64,000 nt of DNA. Source: Apoda limacodes (Eukaryota; Arthropoda; Insecta; Lepidoptera; Limacodidae). The notes under the pieces are model-generated. The model was not told the origin of the DNA. It was given only the letters and a program-made list of their open reading frames with translations, and did not search any database. The position numbers and the translations under genes are program-made. Positions 21,608 to 32,396 of the stretch are shown here, in pieces (the first letter of the stretch is position 1; the number at the start of each line of letters is the position of its first letter). The DNA lies in NCBI GenBank assembly GCA_946406115.1, contig OX291545.1:6944001-7008000 (forward strand), given 5' to 3'.

Positions 21608-23186
21608 CACGGAAAAAAAAGAGTTTCCAAGTTCTATTCCACCAAAATAATTTGCATTCAGTCAAGAAATCCAACTATTTTTGACATATTATGTACAGAA
21701 GGCAATATTATTTCCCAGAAAAAAAATCATTTTATCAATCGAAATTGATAAACTTCTTTTCGTATAAACAAATTTTTTTTTAACCAAGTAAAGTAAATGT
21801 ACGTTTTAGATCAACCAAACTTAAATTAATTACCCTAAGACAGTTAATGTTCTTGTATAAAATAAATACATTTTTATATGCAACATTTTATTTTTCTTCG
21901 TTTGAAACTAAAAATAATTTTGTTTTGATATAATTTATTTTGCGCCAAAATCATGGTTTTCTTAAATCTGCGACGTCACTTATTAAAAACTATATCTTTC
22001 GATGAAAATAATTGTACCTTAAATCAAAGCCAGTGAAATGTTCAGTTAAGATAATATTGTTTTGAATTAGAGAAAATAATAATTTTAACAGAATTTGTTA
22101 GATTCTTGACTCAAAATCTGATATTTTAAGCTGAAACTCTTGTTTTAGTCGAAACAAATAAAATACCTGCTTTAAAATATTAAACATTTTCGTTGAAATT
22201 AATCAGCTTGTATCGCTTTGAACGAATTTTCTTTTCGTTTCAGTAAATACCTGCATTTTTAAAATTGAATAAACCTCATCACTGTCCTTCATAGGATTTC
22301 GTGTTGGCTTTTAATTTTAAATAATTGTTTATTGCAGGGTTTTGTGCATCAAATTAGTATCAGTTTATGCGAGAAACCTACAGTTAATTATTTTCTGAGA
22401 ATTGAAAAGCTCGTGGCCCAGTCGCATTCGTCTATCTGAAACGATAAGCGAAGTTAAGCAACGTCGATCATGGTCAGTACTTGGATGGGTGACCGCTTTT
22501 TCTTCCATGTTTAAGAAGGATCGTTAAATAGTCATAACAATTATAATTAAACATAACGCTGTATAATCAGCTAAAGGCGAGAACAGCTGCTAAGCTCGAC
22601 AAAGTCCAAATAAAGTCAGTGCGGTAGACTGACTATATGGCCCAAGCTTCCAGAAAAGAGGCCTGTGCCTGTGCAGTAGGGCACTACTAGCTCGACAAAC
22701 GTCCGCTAAGACACACACTAAGTCAGTGCGGAAGACTGACTCTATATGGCCCAAGCCCTGCAGAAAAGAGGCGTAGGGCTTTTTAAAAGACTTTATTTAA
22801 TCTTGACGGATAACTATGTCATGTTGGACCGAAACATTTTTTGTTTTAAACTAAAATATAATGTTATTAATTTAAGAGCTGATGTAGTCAAGTTAAGAGC
22901 ACTATTCTCTTGTGTGAACTAGACATTTCTTCCGTGCAATGACACACGAAGTTCTACGCCCAAGAAAACTAAGTGTTTCAAATAAAGAAACATATTTTTC
23001 TTCAATGAATTAAATATTGTTTCAAACTGATAGAGTTTTATTTACTGGTTCAAAGAAATTTGATCTTGTGTTAACTTCATATTATTTTAAATATTTAAAA
23101 GAAATAATATCTTAGATGAAGTAAATATTCGTTGGTGCATATATGAAACGATATTTTCTTGGCTCAACTAATTCTTTTTTACCGTG
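21608..23186 (+). mobile_element. 1.58-kb nonautonomous element inserted in a LINE
   Basis: Left end CACGGAAAAAAAAGAG; right end, read inward on the minus strand, CACGGTAAAAAAGAATT. These are short terminal inverted repeats that agree over about 14 bases. The flanking LINE sequence continues across it: the 21510-21607 fragment ends at AAACTCA and the 23187 fragment starts ACTAGCCGCATCG, where uninterrupted copies read AAACTCACTTGCCGTATCG. That directly supports insertion. The target duplication is unclear (at most 3 bases). The right 1.09 kb is the inverted partner of 18944-20038. No frame encodes a transposase. Confidence 0.75.
22450..22496 (+). repeat. 5S rRNA-like segment in right arm
   Basis: GAAGTTAAGCAACGTCGATC, then ATGGTCAGTACTTGGATGGG and TGACCGC match the 3' half of 5S rRNA, including the internal-promoter region. 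No 5' half or normal 3' end follows. Confidence 0.85.
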
Positions 23187-23585
23187 ACTAGCCGCATCGA
23201 GCCCTTAAGTCTGAGGAGAGACTTTGCCTCACTGTGTCTGTTGGAAATGTGTTCTGAATAATTGTTAAAAATCATGCCCACGGCTACTTTATACCATCGC
23301 ACCGCTCGCCATCGGCAGGGAATTCATTCTCACACTTTAGAACCGAAAAGGTCGCGTACACTGCGGTTTTAGAGGAACTTCCTCCCACGAACGCTTGGGT
23401 TGTGGATTGAGCTCTTTGCCAAGGATTTCTCCAAGGACTATATGTATGGGGTTCTTCAATAAAAAAGTTATTAGATTTTTGATGAGTCGGCAACGCGCGA
23501 GTAATGCCCCTGGTGTTGCAAGCGTCCATAGGTGACTGCTTACCATCGAGTGGACCGTAATCTTGTTTATCACGTATGAGAAAAT
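23187..23585 (+). mobile_element. LINE 3' fragment, downstream half of a split copy
   Basis: Continues the LINE of 21510-21607: CGCATCGAGCCCTTAAGTC, GAGGAGAGACTTTGCCTCAC, ATGTGTTCTGAATAATTG, then the C-terminal and 3' UTR words (GTTGCAAGCGTCCATAGG, CTTACCATCGAGTGGACC). It ends near 23585 with a short, decayed A-rich tail. Minus-strand frames of 105 and 86 codons here are shadows. Confidence 0.85.
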
Positions 23586-25054
23586 AGTGACAAACAAACA
23601 TAAAGTCCTTAAGAATTTTATTCTATTAGTAAAATAATAAATTTGTACGAACTGAAGCTACCGTTTAGAGCCAACATCTCTTTAGGTTGGCTTATTACGA
23701 GTATATTGTTGTGGCAAAAAGCTTTTGACAATTTCATAAACTTTACTCTGTTATTTCGGCAATTTTATGTGGAAAATTACTCTAAGTGACAACGTAGTAT
23801 ACCTTAGTGATAAGGGTTTCCTTGACACGTCGTTTCTTGAGACAAATGGTTTCGCTAATAAAATAAATTTTAACGGACTTCTTTGGGATGTGCTTAAAAG
23901 TGGCGGGCGATACTAAATTCAAGATAGAGTTGAATGCTTACTTTGAATTCTATGATTATTCTTTGTTCTTATAGATTTAGCTATCTTTAAAAAAAAATAG
24001 TTTACACTTCAATGACTTTAAGTGTATTTTTTTAAATTCTTAGTAATTTTAAGTACTATAAGTACTTCGAACTTGAATTGTAACAGTAGATTTATTTTTT
24101 AACTTTATGTTACATCATATATGTTGTTTTAAATATTTTCTTTAAAAATCGACTTATGTTGACATTCTTTATATTTTTTATAACAAGGAAGTTAATTCTG
24201 AAAGTAAGACACGTCTTTAACTTAACCACAGCTGTCGTCTTAAACGAAATGTCTGGAGGAGTTCGTCACGAAAATTCAACCAAGTTAAAGTTACCGCAAA
24301 GATTGAGATAAAAAATAGCACACTTTTCTGAAACCATTTCAAATATTTGGGCCAAACAAATAATAAATATCATTTGTGACAACAAAATTGGACAAAAACA
24401 AAAATAGGTAGCCAGTTAAATTTTTCAAAGAATACATGTATAGCTTCTATTGTGGAAATAGTTTAGATAGAAAATCAACAATCACAAACCAAAACGTAAC
24501 GTTTTGACTTATTACGTTTAACAGACACATCAAAAAAATATTTTTAAATTTTTTATATATTAAAAACAGTAAGTTAATAATATGTTAAGTAAAGTAAAAA
24601 CGTTAACACATAATAATAATAAGCGCTAAGCATCATCTGATTGTAGTGTTATACACTATAGTAAAATATCAAATATCGAAAAGTATAGGCAATCTAGGAT
24701 CAAAGAAGTTTATTTGTGCATAATTTTATTTGTCAGGTACCACAAGTATAAACGATATTAAGTTAAGAGGATACACTTCGTGGCGCCTTTCAGCGTGCTT
24801 CATACAAAAGAATTTCTCACTTATTTTTGACACTTGCTGATTAAACACCACGAAATTTTGAAGACATGTTCTAGTAATAAATATTTAAGTCTGCAGTATG
24901 CCAGTTTTCTATTCAATTTTATAGTTCAAAAGTTAAACAGGATTCTAGTTTTTAGTAGAATTTTAGGATAGTAATAATAAATTATACGTCAACTTTTTGT
25001 GTTGCAAAACTTATAATTTGGTAATAGTGTAAGTATGGCATAATCATGTGTGTT
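23586..25054. other. Unassigned AT-rich sequence
   Basis: No gene, RNA or repeat family recognised across about 1.5 kb. Long A/T-rich runs only. Confidence 0.5.
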
Positions 25055-25132
25055 GTGAGTTCGTGTCATAGCACAAGCTTTGCTTAGTTTAAAATCAGAT
25101 GGCACTGTGTGTAGTGTCCAAAAATATTTATT
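25055..25132 (+). mobile_element. SINE 3' end fragment
   Basis: AGCACAAGCTTTGCTTAG, then CAGATGGCACTGTGTGTAG and CCAAAAATATTTATT match the 3' end of the SINE at 16035-16300 in the opposite orientation. Head missing. Confidence 0.75.
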
Positions 25133-25684
25133 GGATTTGGGTTGCTATCAGGCTAGTTATTTATGATGGGATAAGGCTGGGCGGAGAGGGATATCAGGGT
25201 AGTTATTCGGTAATTTCTATTCTGTACATACCAATATCGCGAGCACGAAAAATTTACTATTTTAAGTATTTTTTTTAATTTTCTGTAACAATAAATAACG
25301 CTGTTGGTAAAAACGAATTGAAGGTAAGTATTTCTTTTTGCCTTAAACTGAAAGTTCAAGTGAAGCAAATTATAATTAATAATACACATTAAAAAAATAA
25401 TTGAAGATGCTATTTTTTAACGCAAACTATCCGTTCGTTTTGGCTCCAGAGCATAAATTACATACACAAACTTTTTAAATTTTATGATCTAATATTTTTT
25501 TAGTCTCTATTAACTGGAAGTCTGAGACCCCCCCAGGACCTAGAGACCTAGAGTCTGCGAAGGTCCTTTTTATGTCTGTAGAAAACATATATGTATATTA
25601 TTTATGTACGGTTTAAACATTTTTTTCTCAATCACAATAATCCTTTTATTTCTATTAAATAATTTGGAAGAAAGAAAAGTAAAG
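25133..25684. other. Unassigned AT-rich sequence
   Basis: No gene recognised; the 78-codon minus frame at 25153-25389 has no domain. A small tandem CCTAGAGA doubling lies near 25538-25552. Confidence 0.45.
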
Positions 25685-25900
25685 TACAAAATTACCAAGG
25701 TATGGACGAACACGTAAAACAAAAAAGTACAAAATAACCAAGTTCTGTACGTACCTACATTTAAAACAGTAAAGTCACAATTACCAAGGTATGTACGTAC
25801 ATGTAAAACAGTAAAGTATAAAATTGCCAAGGTATGTACGTACATGGAAACAGTAAAGAATAAAGTTGCCAAGGTAACTAAGTACGTACATGTAAAGTAC
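25685..25900. repeat. Minisatellite of 42-46-bp units with a 12-bp palindrome
   Basis: The word CCAAG begins at 25695, 25739, 25785, 25827 and 25869 (steps 44, 46, 42, 42). Typical units read CCAAGGTATGTACGTACATG, then AAACAGTAAAGTA. ATGTACGTACAT is a perfect palindrome. Because the last two steps are 42 bases (14 codons), minus-strand frames (25570-25986) show repeating peptides. These are a by-product, not a protein. Confidence 0.85.
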
Positions 25901-26439
25901 AAAATCATTAAGTGACAAATGTCTACATGCAAAAAAATGCTGCATTTTCCTAATGAAAAGTTTTTTACTGTCTGTTCCAGAATCAAAATTTTTAAACTGT
26001 TTTTTCATTTTGAAGTTTTTATTATTGCCTCGATTTTATTTATCAAAACTTCGAAGTGATTTGCCCAAATCCATACGATCAAAGTTGGCAAACAAATAAA
26101 CTTCTAACAATACATTTAGTCAATTTCAAAGTTTTATTATACTATATATTGTTGCTCTTCGATTTTTTTTATCAAAACTTCGAAGTGATTTCAATCAAAT
26201 CAATTCAATAGAGGGTTAGTATTTTAAATATAGCTACGCGCCTTATAAAGATATATATATATAGCTCTACTAAGATGCAGAGTTCTTGACCGCAAATGCA
26301 GTGTCAGCCAAACCATAGAAATTTGTCATCACATGGCGGCCGCGCCTCTTTGAATATTTTTCTTCTACGCGGTCCTTCCGAGAGCCAGTTTGCAGCCGTG
26401 TATGATTTAAACTTCATGGCTGCTGGGATTCTACTTTTA
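25901..26439. other. Unassigned; one 50-bp direct duplication
   Basis: ATCAAAACTTCGAAGTGATTT with similar flanks occurs at about 26042 and again at about 26170. A GC-richer patch (26320-26400, with ATGGCGGCCGCGCC) resembles an interspersed repeat more than an exon. Confidence 0.45.
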
Positions 26440-26562
26440 AAACCCGATTGTATTGAATCAGTGTTGGAAAAGTAAAATTAGCTAACTTCAGCAACATTAT
26501 TGCCTTGTTTAAATATCAGTTAAGCTTAACTTTTTCACAGCTGATTCAATACAATCGGGTTT
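26440..26562. mobile_element. Small inverted-repeat element (MITE-like hairpin)
   Basis: Perfect 22-base arms lie at 26440-26461 (reading ACCCGATTGTATTGAATCAG inward) and 26541-26562. Pairing continues imperfectly into the interior (TGTTGGAAAAGTAAAATTAG against TGTGAAAAAGTTAAGCTTAA). The total is 123 bp with no coding capacity. Confidence 0.7.
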
Positions 26563-26739
26563 GAAAGAATAAAGGACAGCCACCACGAAGTCGTTTGAAT
26601 TTAACTGCAGCAGGCCTTTATAATAAATAAATCTGTAAATTATACAATTTTTGATCAATAAATAAATGAATCTTCAATCTCGATATTGTTAAATCTAAGG
26701 CCTTAGAGTAAAATAAAGAAACAAGACAGATTTTATTTA

Positions 26740-27940
26740 TTTATTTATTAGGATAACCAACATAACATACAATAAGAAATTCTTAAAACTCTAAGTATAA
26801 ATTCATACAACAGAGTTGTTTTACCTATAGGTGACCACGGCATTCGTAAACATACTTATTAAAACTTGGCTTCATAAATAAATTAGGAAAAAAAAAACAG
26901 TTACATAAATAACATTATAAATTTACAATAGTAAAAAATAAAATAAAGAGAAAAATAATAACATGGCTCTAATAACTAGATTAACTAAGACTAAATATTA
27001 AACTAATTCTAAGTTACTACATTTATTTGAGTTTTTGAATGCTAAGTAAAATTATGTTCTATGTGAAACCCAACTGAATGGAGTTTTTAAATTTGGATAA
27101 TGCCGTCGATTTTGTGGCTTATGGAGTTATATTGCATTTGCATTCTATTGATTGTTGAAAATTTGCTTGGATTTGTTGTAAATGATTTCGGTTTAAATAG
27201 TTTAAATTTTGATTTTTGTGGTAATTTTAGCGGAGTTAAGAAATTCAATTGTAGCAATTAAGGGCAATCGAAGACTTAATTTGCGATTTTATGTAAGAAT
27301 GATTGGGCAAGCAGTTGCAGAAGGCTACGCATTTCAATTATGTTAGCAACTGCTTACCCAATTTACAGTAATATGTTAAATGCCACATAAATCTTTTTTG
27401 GACACTTTCCAAAGGGTTAGCATGGACTTTGTAATGAGGGGTACCAAACAATGCTGCAGTATTCAAGCTAAGATGTTACTAAGGAGTTAAAAAGTGTAAT
27501 TTTACTCGAGATATGTTTAAAGTTTTTGCTATTTCGTAGTAAAAAACTTAGTATTTTGAAGCCACTTTTCACAGTATTATCAAAATGAGTTTACAATTGT
27601 TAGCTTTTCATCAACAGTACCATTCGCATTTGGCTATTGATATTGTAAGTATAATTTATAGGTTCATTTTTATTTTTAGTGAATCGAATATGATTACATT
27701 TGTCTAAATTTAGGAGCATGTTATTATTTTGACATCACGCAGAGTGTCGATCTAGATCTTTTTGTAGCAGATCACAGTCGTCAAAGCTGTCGATGCACTT
27801 CAATATTTCTAGATCATCAGCATAAATAATATGTGAAATCTTTATCAAATTGTATATTCCTATGTGAATATTGTTGACAAGCCTTATACGCATTAAATGC
27901 GCTATATGCTCCCTATGAGCATATTCGATTATTTTGTTGT
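26740..27940 (-). mobile_element. Degenerate LINE copy, RT C-terminal half
   Basis: Minus-strand non-LTR retrotransposon, different from the first family. Near 27830 it reads IIYADDLEI, the catalytic box of reverse transcriptase, then DCDLLQKDLDRHS and NNNMLLNLDKCNHIRFTKN, the usual region just after it. Further on, the decayed remainder carries scattered stops (NGTVDEK and GVPHYKVHA-like words remain). The 3' end is at about 26740, after a TTTATTTATTTATTAG run. The 5' side is lost near 27940, before the first catalytic aspartate. Not functional. Confidence 0.72.
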
Positions 27941-28508
27941 CCCATCAAGAAGATTAACTTCTTTTGATGTTGGTTAAAAAGGCTATAAAGTTAAGAGAGG
28001 TTTCGTATGAACTTTAATGTTGTCAGATCGTCTCGTAAGATCGCTTATGGCTGACAGTCACAAGACAGAGTGATTGATTGATCGGGTTTTTATTTAACGT
28101 TATCACGTAGTTTGAGGAAAATATTTCTGCCGAGCGGAAATCTCTGTCTCTCTAGGACAATTTTTTTGCTCATTTTAACAAAATGAGGATTTCAGTTTGT
28201 TGACGTGAATTAGGTGAATATCTAACGTTGTTCGAAAAAATCTTGTGTCGAAAATCATTTACTTTCATACGGCTGAACTATAACAGATTAAAAAATAAAA
28301 CCTTCGCATCCTGAAAGATCCATCTGACGACGATATAGAAATATGCGCTTTTATACATAATATTTATAACCATTGATTTAGAACCCTCCAACGAATTACC
28401 CTAAAAATTTGTCAAGACGTGGTCGCTGCTTGTTAAGTAAAAGAGCGAGCAAACAAACTACTTGTCCATTTCCAACGAAATAGACTATATTTAAAACAGA
28501 GAGTTAGC
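27941..28508. other. Unassigned sequence
   Basis: No gene or repeat recognised. Somewhat less AT-rich than the neighbouring LINE. Confidence 0.45.
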
Positions 28509-28509
28509 T

Positions 28510-28642
28510 AATATTGTGTCGCAATCTCTCTCCTAACATTGTGTCACAATCTCTCTCCCAATATTGTGTCACAATCTCTCTCCCAATATTGTGTCACAAT
28601 CTCTGTCCCAATACTGTGTCACAATTTCTCTCATAATATTGT
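28510..28642. repeat. 25-bp tandem repeat, each unit with a 13-bp palindrome
   Basis: TTGTGTC (or CTGTGTC) begins at 28514, 28539, 28564, 28589 and 28614, an exact 25-base step; a decayed sixth unit starts at 28639. The unit is AATATTGTGTCACAATCTCT, then CTCCC. ATTGTGTCACAAT is a perfect palindrome centred on one T. Confidence 0.93.
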
Positions 28643-29189
28643 GAAAAAGAATTTTACATAAACAAATCTATTGGCCAATAAACGTGTCTATGTATAAAAA
28701 AAATTGTAGCGACGTTTGGGTAGTAAAATACCGAGACCGATAACAAAAGGATACTCCCATTACGGATTGACTAAAATCACTCCAGGGTGAGGGAAGGGAT
28801 CGCCGCTACCAAGAAGCCCAAGAAAATCAATGTCACTCACATTAGGTTGGTATACTTTCCTATAAACGCCGACTATACGAAATTGCACGTATTCAAATTA
28901 GCAGCCATCTATCTCAGCCCACGTGCTTATGATCAGCTTATGGTGCCTGTCGATGTGAAGATAGACGATGGATGCACAGATATCCCTTTTTGCCATTTGG
29001 CTACGGAATCCTAAATACCTGTGGGACAGTTATTTTATTTCGTTACCCTAGGGCGCGCTTCTCGTTTATATAATCTCTTTATCTATTTAAGATATCTCTT
29101 TTTTGTCTTTTCTCAAAGGTTTAACTGAATAAAGATAGTGCAGAAATAAGTTAAAGTTAAAAGGCTCAATAGAAATATGCAGTTCTCTG
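28643..29189. other. Unassigned; possible old repeat with TACGGAATCCTAAA end
   Basis: About 28715-29015 ends in GGCTACGGAATCCTAAA, like the ends of the GGCCAAGTG family. The 75-codon plus frame at 28787-29014 lies in it and has no recognised domain. The rest is AT-rich. Confidence 0.35.
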
Positions 29190-29480
29190 CGAGTTAGGGT
29201 ATTCAACAAGGAACCCTTATAGTTTCGCCATGTCCGTACGTCCGTCTGTCTGTTTGCGGCTTAGCTCAGAGAACATCAATACTAGAAAGCTGTAATTTGG
29301 CATGGGTATACATATTATTTAGGCCGTCAAAGTCTAAAATAAAATAAAAAATAAAAAAAAATACCTAAACTGGGGATGAATATTCTACCCCATAGTGTGG
29401 GGTGTCGTTGGATAGCTCGTTGAAAATATTGCGGGTTTGTGAAAACCATTTTACGATTCAGCGATGCGTTTGCGAAATAT
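29190..29480 (+). repeat. Interspersed repeat with GTCCGTCTGTCTGT core
   Basis: AGGAACCCTTATAGTTTCGC, then CATGTCCGTACGTCCGTCTG, GCGGCTTAGCTCAGAG, AGAAAGCTGTAATTTGGCAT and a TGGGGTGTCGTTGGATAGCT block match a lepidopteran interspersed repeat known to me by pattern. An A-rich spacer sits at 29335-29370. Noncoding. Confidence 0.6.
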
Positions 29481-30593
29481 AAGGCTTTAAAGTGTTGTGT
29501 GAAAAAATCATAGGATTAGCGTGTACATATAACTATATTAGCAAAACTATCATAGCTAAATAGGCTTTACAACTTAATTAGTAATAGTCGACCAACTTAA
29601 AAATGTAGTCGGATAAGTAAAAATTTCGTACATATTCCATTAAAATGTACTCAGATAAAGTTGACACTTGTGTAAATAGGTACTTGTGTTAAATATTAGT
29701 TTATGAGCCATGTAAAATTATAGAAAAATTAAATTTAACATTCTGAATACTATCACTCGCTAAATTAGTTACAATATTTACGCTCGCAATTAAGGAGTAA
29801 ACTCCAAAAAATATTAAATAGATTCAGCAAATTATTTGAATTGAATACATCCTATAACGAATGCGAGACACAATACATTCCAGAATCCAACTCCCTGGAG
29901 AAATCTATTTGCGCTCAATCAAGATATTGAGTTACTATTCAGAGTGAAGTAGTTAATCGGCGTGCAGAAGCGTTTTCATATGGCTGATTAACTTAAGGGT
30001 GTGCTTAACGTTTAGTTTACCATACAGATGTTGTTTACCTACATGTTCAGACCGGAATCATTTTTTTTATTGATAATCTATCAATGCAAATATATAGGCT
30101 TCTATTTGGCATTTTTGGATTTCCGTACATCCGAGTGAATAAATGGCGGGACCGTTATAAGATTACTCGTATGTCTTTGCAAACTTCATCGTGTAACATA
30201 TAAAAAAATTGTTTGTTGTGACGGTTTTAAATATTTTTGGAGTTTACTCTTTAAAAACGATCTGTATTCATCATTTTCCTTCAGAAACTTTATCAAACTT
30301 TGTTTGCATACTATATTAGTGTAGATATTGCTAGAAAGTATTTTATTTATGAATTAATAAATATAATAATAATAATCTATTATCTAATATAATTAAGATA
30401 GATTAGGTAGCTTATCATATCGCTTAGTAGAATGCTAATCAGAAATTAAAGGAGACAGGCCCAAATTTCTAACTAGTTAAATTTATGTAGTTCCGAGGTA
30501 AATATACAACTACGCTCTTTTGCCTTAGGATCGTGATAATACACCTAAACCTAAATCGGCCATGTAAGATTGGTCTGGTGGCTAAAGTCATCC
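29481..30593. other. Unassigned AT-rich sequence
   Basis: No gene, RNA or repeat family recognised. Confidence 0.5.
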
Positions 30594-30886
30594 ACTTTGC
30601 ATTTAATGATTAAGCGATGAAACTTGGCAGTGATATTTAGACCCAGAGTTACATTCAACCACAAAATTGCTTGGGTCTTTGCAACCACAACAAATAGAAA
30701 GTCACGATTTGGATTAAATTTGATATGTGAATAGTGATTTAGTGGACACGTTTGGGGTTCATTAAAGGGGTCGCGTCGTCCTTAAAATGAAGCGCAGCAA
30801 CATAGTTCATATTAAGTGTGTAGCAACTGTTCTAAAAGTGGATTTAGGGGTCTTAAGTTTCATCCCTTAATCATAACATGCAAAGT
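30594..30886. mobile_element. Inverted-repeat element, 32-bp arms
   Basis: The left arm at 30594-30625 contains TAATGATTAAGCGATGAAAC; the right arm at 30855-30886, read on the minus strand, contains TTATGATTAAGGGATGAAAC. The arms differ at about four of 32 positions and enclose 229 bp with no coding capacity. Size and shape suit a MITE. The true ends could lie further out. Confidence 0.5.
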
Positions 30887-31564
30887 TCAAGCTAATTTTG
30901 GACTTTATTATTTCTGACTTGAATTAAGGATGACGTCAGAAATGAACAGTTTATATGTTTACTCAAAAGTGCTGTTTAAAAGTCTACTTGGAGAATGGTA
31001 TTCAATGATCTATAGAAAAATAATGGTCTGTCCTTGCTCAATCTCCAGAGATGAACAAAATTATTTCGCCACTCAGTCACACGAAATTTTAACAAGCGTT
31101 TTATCTTTGAGTTTTTCAGAACATAAATTTAACTTTTAATAAAAATACTTTGTTAAGTAACTTTTTTTTTTCATTTATATATATACATAAAAAAACAGAG
31201 TAACAGAGTTTTCCCTGTTATAACCTAAGACTACTAAGAAATAATTTTGCAAAAGCTATAAAATTGGGGTTAGAAGTTTAAATGAAAATCCGTCATTTTT
31301 TAAGTAAAACATGGAAAATTGCATTGCATCTGGCTTTTAGTTGAAAACTAATAATAAAGAGTTTCACCGATTTTGAAAAATCTTGTGCTAGAGGATAAAA
31401 TAGGAGATGAAACTTTGTCTGGGAATTCGGTAATTTTTGTATATAAAACTATGAATTTTCTAAAATCATATACCCCAAGGGGTAAAAAGGGTACGAAACT
31501 TTGTATAGGTTCCAGGTTAGTTTTGGAGTTGTAAGTGACATTGAAAATATCTGGTAAAACGGTT
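30887..31564. other. Unassigned AT-rich sequence
   Basis: No gene recognised; frames at 30930-31139 (plus) and 31348-31590 (minus) show no domain. Confidence 0.45.
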
Positions 31565-31568
31565 TTAA

Positions 31569-32025
31569 GGCTATGGCATACCCTAGCCAAAACATGCCGT
31601 TTCGTCTAGTGGTACAACGACATATAATTACATTATTGAAGCATACAAGGAGATACAGTTCCGCGAAAGATAGGCGCTAGCATGTGACCATACGTTAAAA
31701 ATCTCGATTTTTTGTCAGTATAGAATTCAAATATTTATTTAGAACTATGAAATTAAAAATTAGGGTCATATTAATATGTATTTTATAAAATAAGAATGTA
31801 GAGGATATCACTCTTAGTTTTCCAAACAATTTCAATTAAAGCCCGAAAAGAGAGTGTCAGATTTTTTTTCTGTTTTAATAGGAAAATCATTATAGTATTA
31901 GCAAATTCCCTTAATTAAAGTTTGAACTATATCATAAATTTTTTTCACGTCAAAAAGTGTACTCAGGACTGTTACAAAATTAATCAAATTTTTGCAAACC
32001 TAACTCGTTTGGGTATGCCATTACC
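31569..32025. mobile_element. TTAA-flanked MITE, copy 1
   Basis: TTAA (31565-31568), then GGCTATGGCATACC, begins the element; GGTATGCCATTACC, then TTAA (32026-32029), ends it. The 14-base terminal inverted repeats differ by two bases and the TTAA duplication is perfect. The 457-bp interior is noncoding and matches 43148-43616 along its whole length. TTAA targets are typical of piggyBac and Kolobok transposons; which one cannot be told without the transposase. Confidence 0.85.
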
Positions 32026-32103
32026 TTAAAAATAAATGAACCGGGTTGTTGTCATACAGTACTGTTATATTTGTTGACATTTATGAAAACACGATACGCG
32101 CAA

Positions 32104-32396
32104 AATGTTTAGAAACAAACATTTTCGTCATACCGTTACAAAATCTACGTAAATGTCTAAACACAAACATTTTCGTCACAGCGTTACAAATTTTACGTAA
32201 ATGTCTACAAACGAACATTTTCATCATACCATTACAAAATCTACGTAAATGTCTACAAACGAACATTTTCATCATACCATTACAAAATCTACGTAAATGT
32301 CTAAAAACAAACATTTTCGTCACAGCGTTACAAATTTTACGTAAATGTCTAAAAGCTAACGTTTTCGTCATACCGTTACGAAATACGTTGGAAGTT
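32104..32396. repeat. 48-bp tandem repeat, about 6 units
   Basis: ATTTTC (or GTTTTC) begins at 32121, 32169, 32217, 32265, 32313 and 32361, an exact 48-base step. Units read ACGTAAATGTCTACAAACGA, then ACATTTTCATCATACC, then ATTACAAAATCT, with two alternating variants (CATACCGTTAC and CACAGCGTTAC). As 48 is 16 codons, frames stay open on both strands (32046-32399 plus, 32081-32413 minus). Both are artefacts of the repeat length. Confidence 0.93.

Noticed and set aside
23284..23601. Minus-strand frames of 105 and 86 codons
   Set aside because: Antisense to the LINE 3' fragment at 23187-23585.
25570..25986. 138-codon minus-strand frame rich in HTLAILYFTV-type repeats
   Set aside because: It is the translation of the 42-46-bp minisatellite; the membrane-like look comes from its T- and A-rich units.
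28510..28642. CRISPR-like regular palindromic repeats
   Set aside because: Units abut with no unique spacers, and the genome is eukaryotic.
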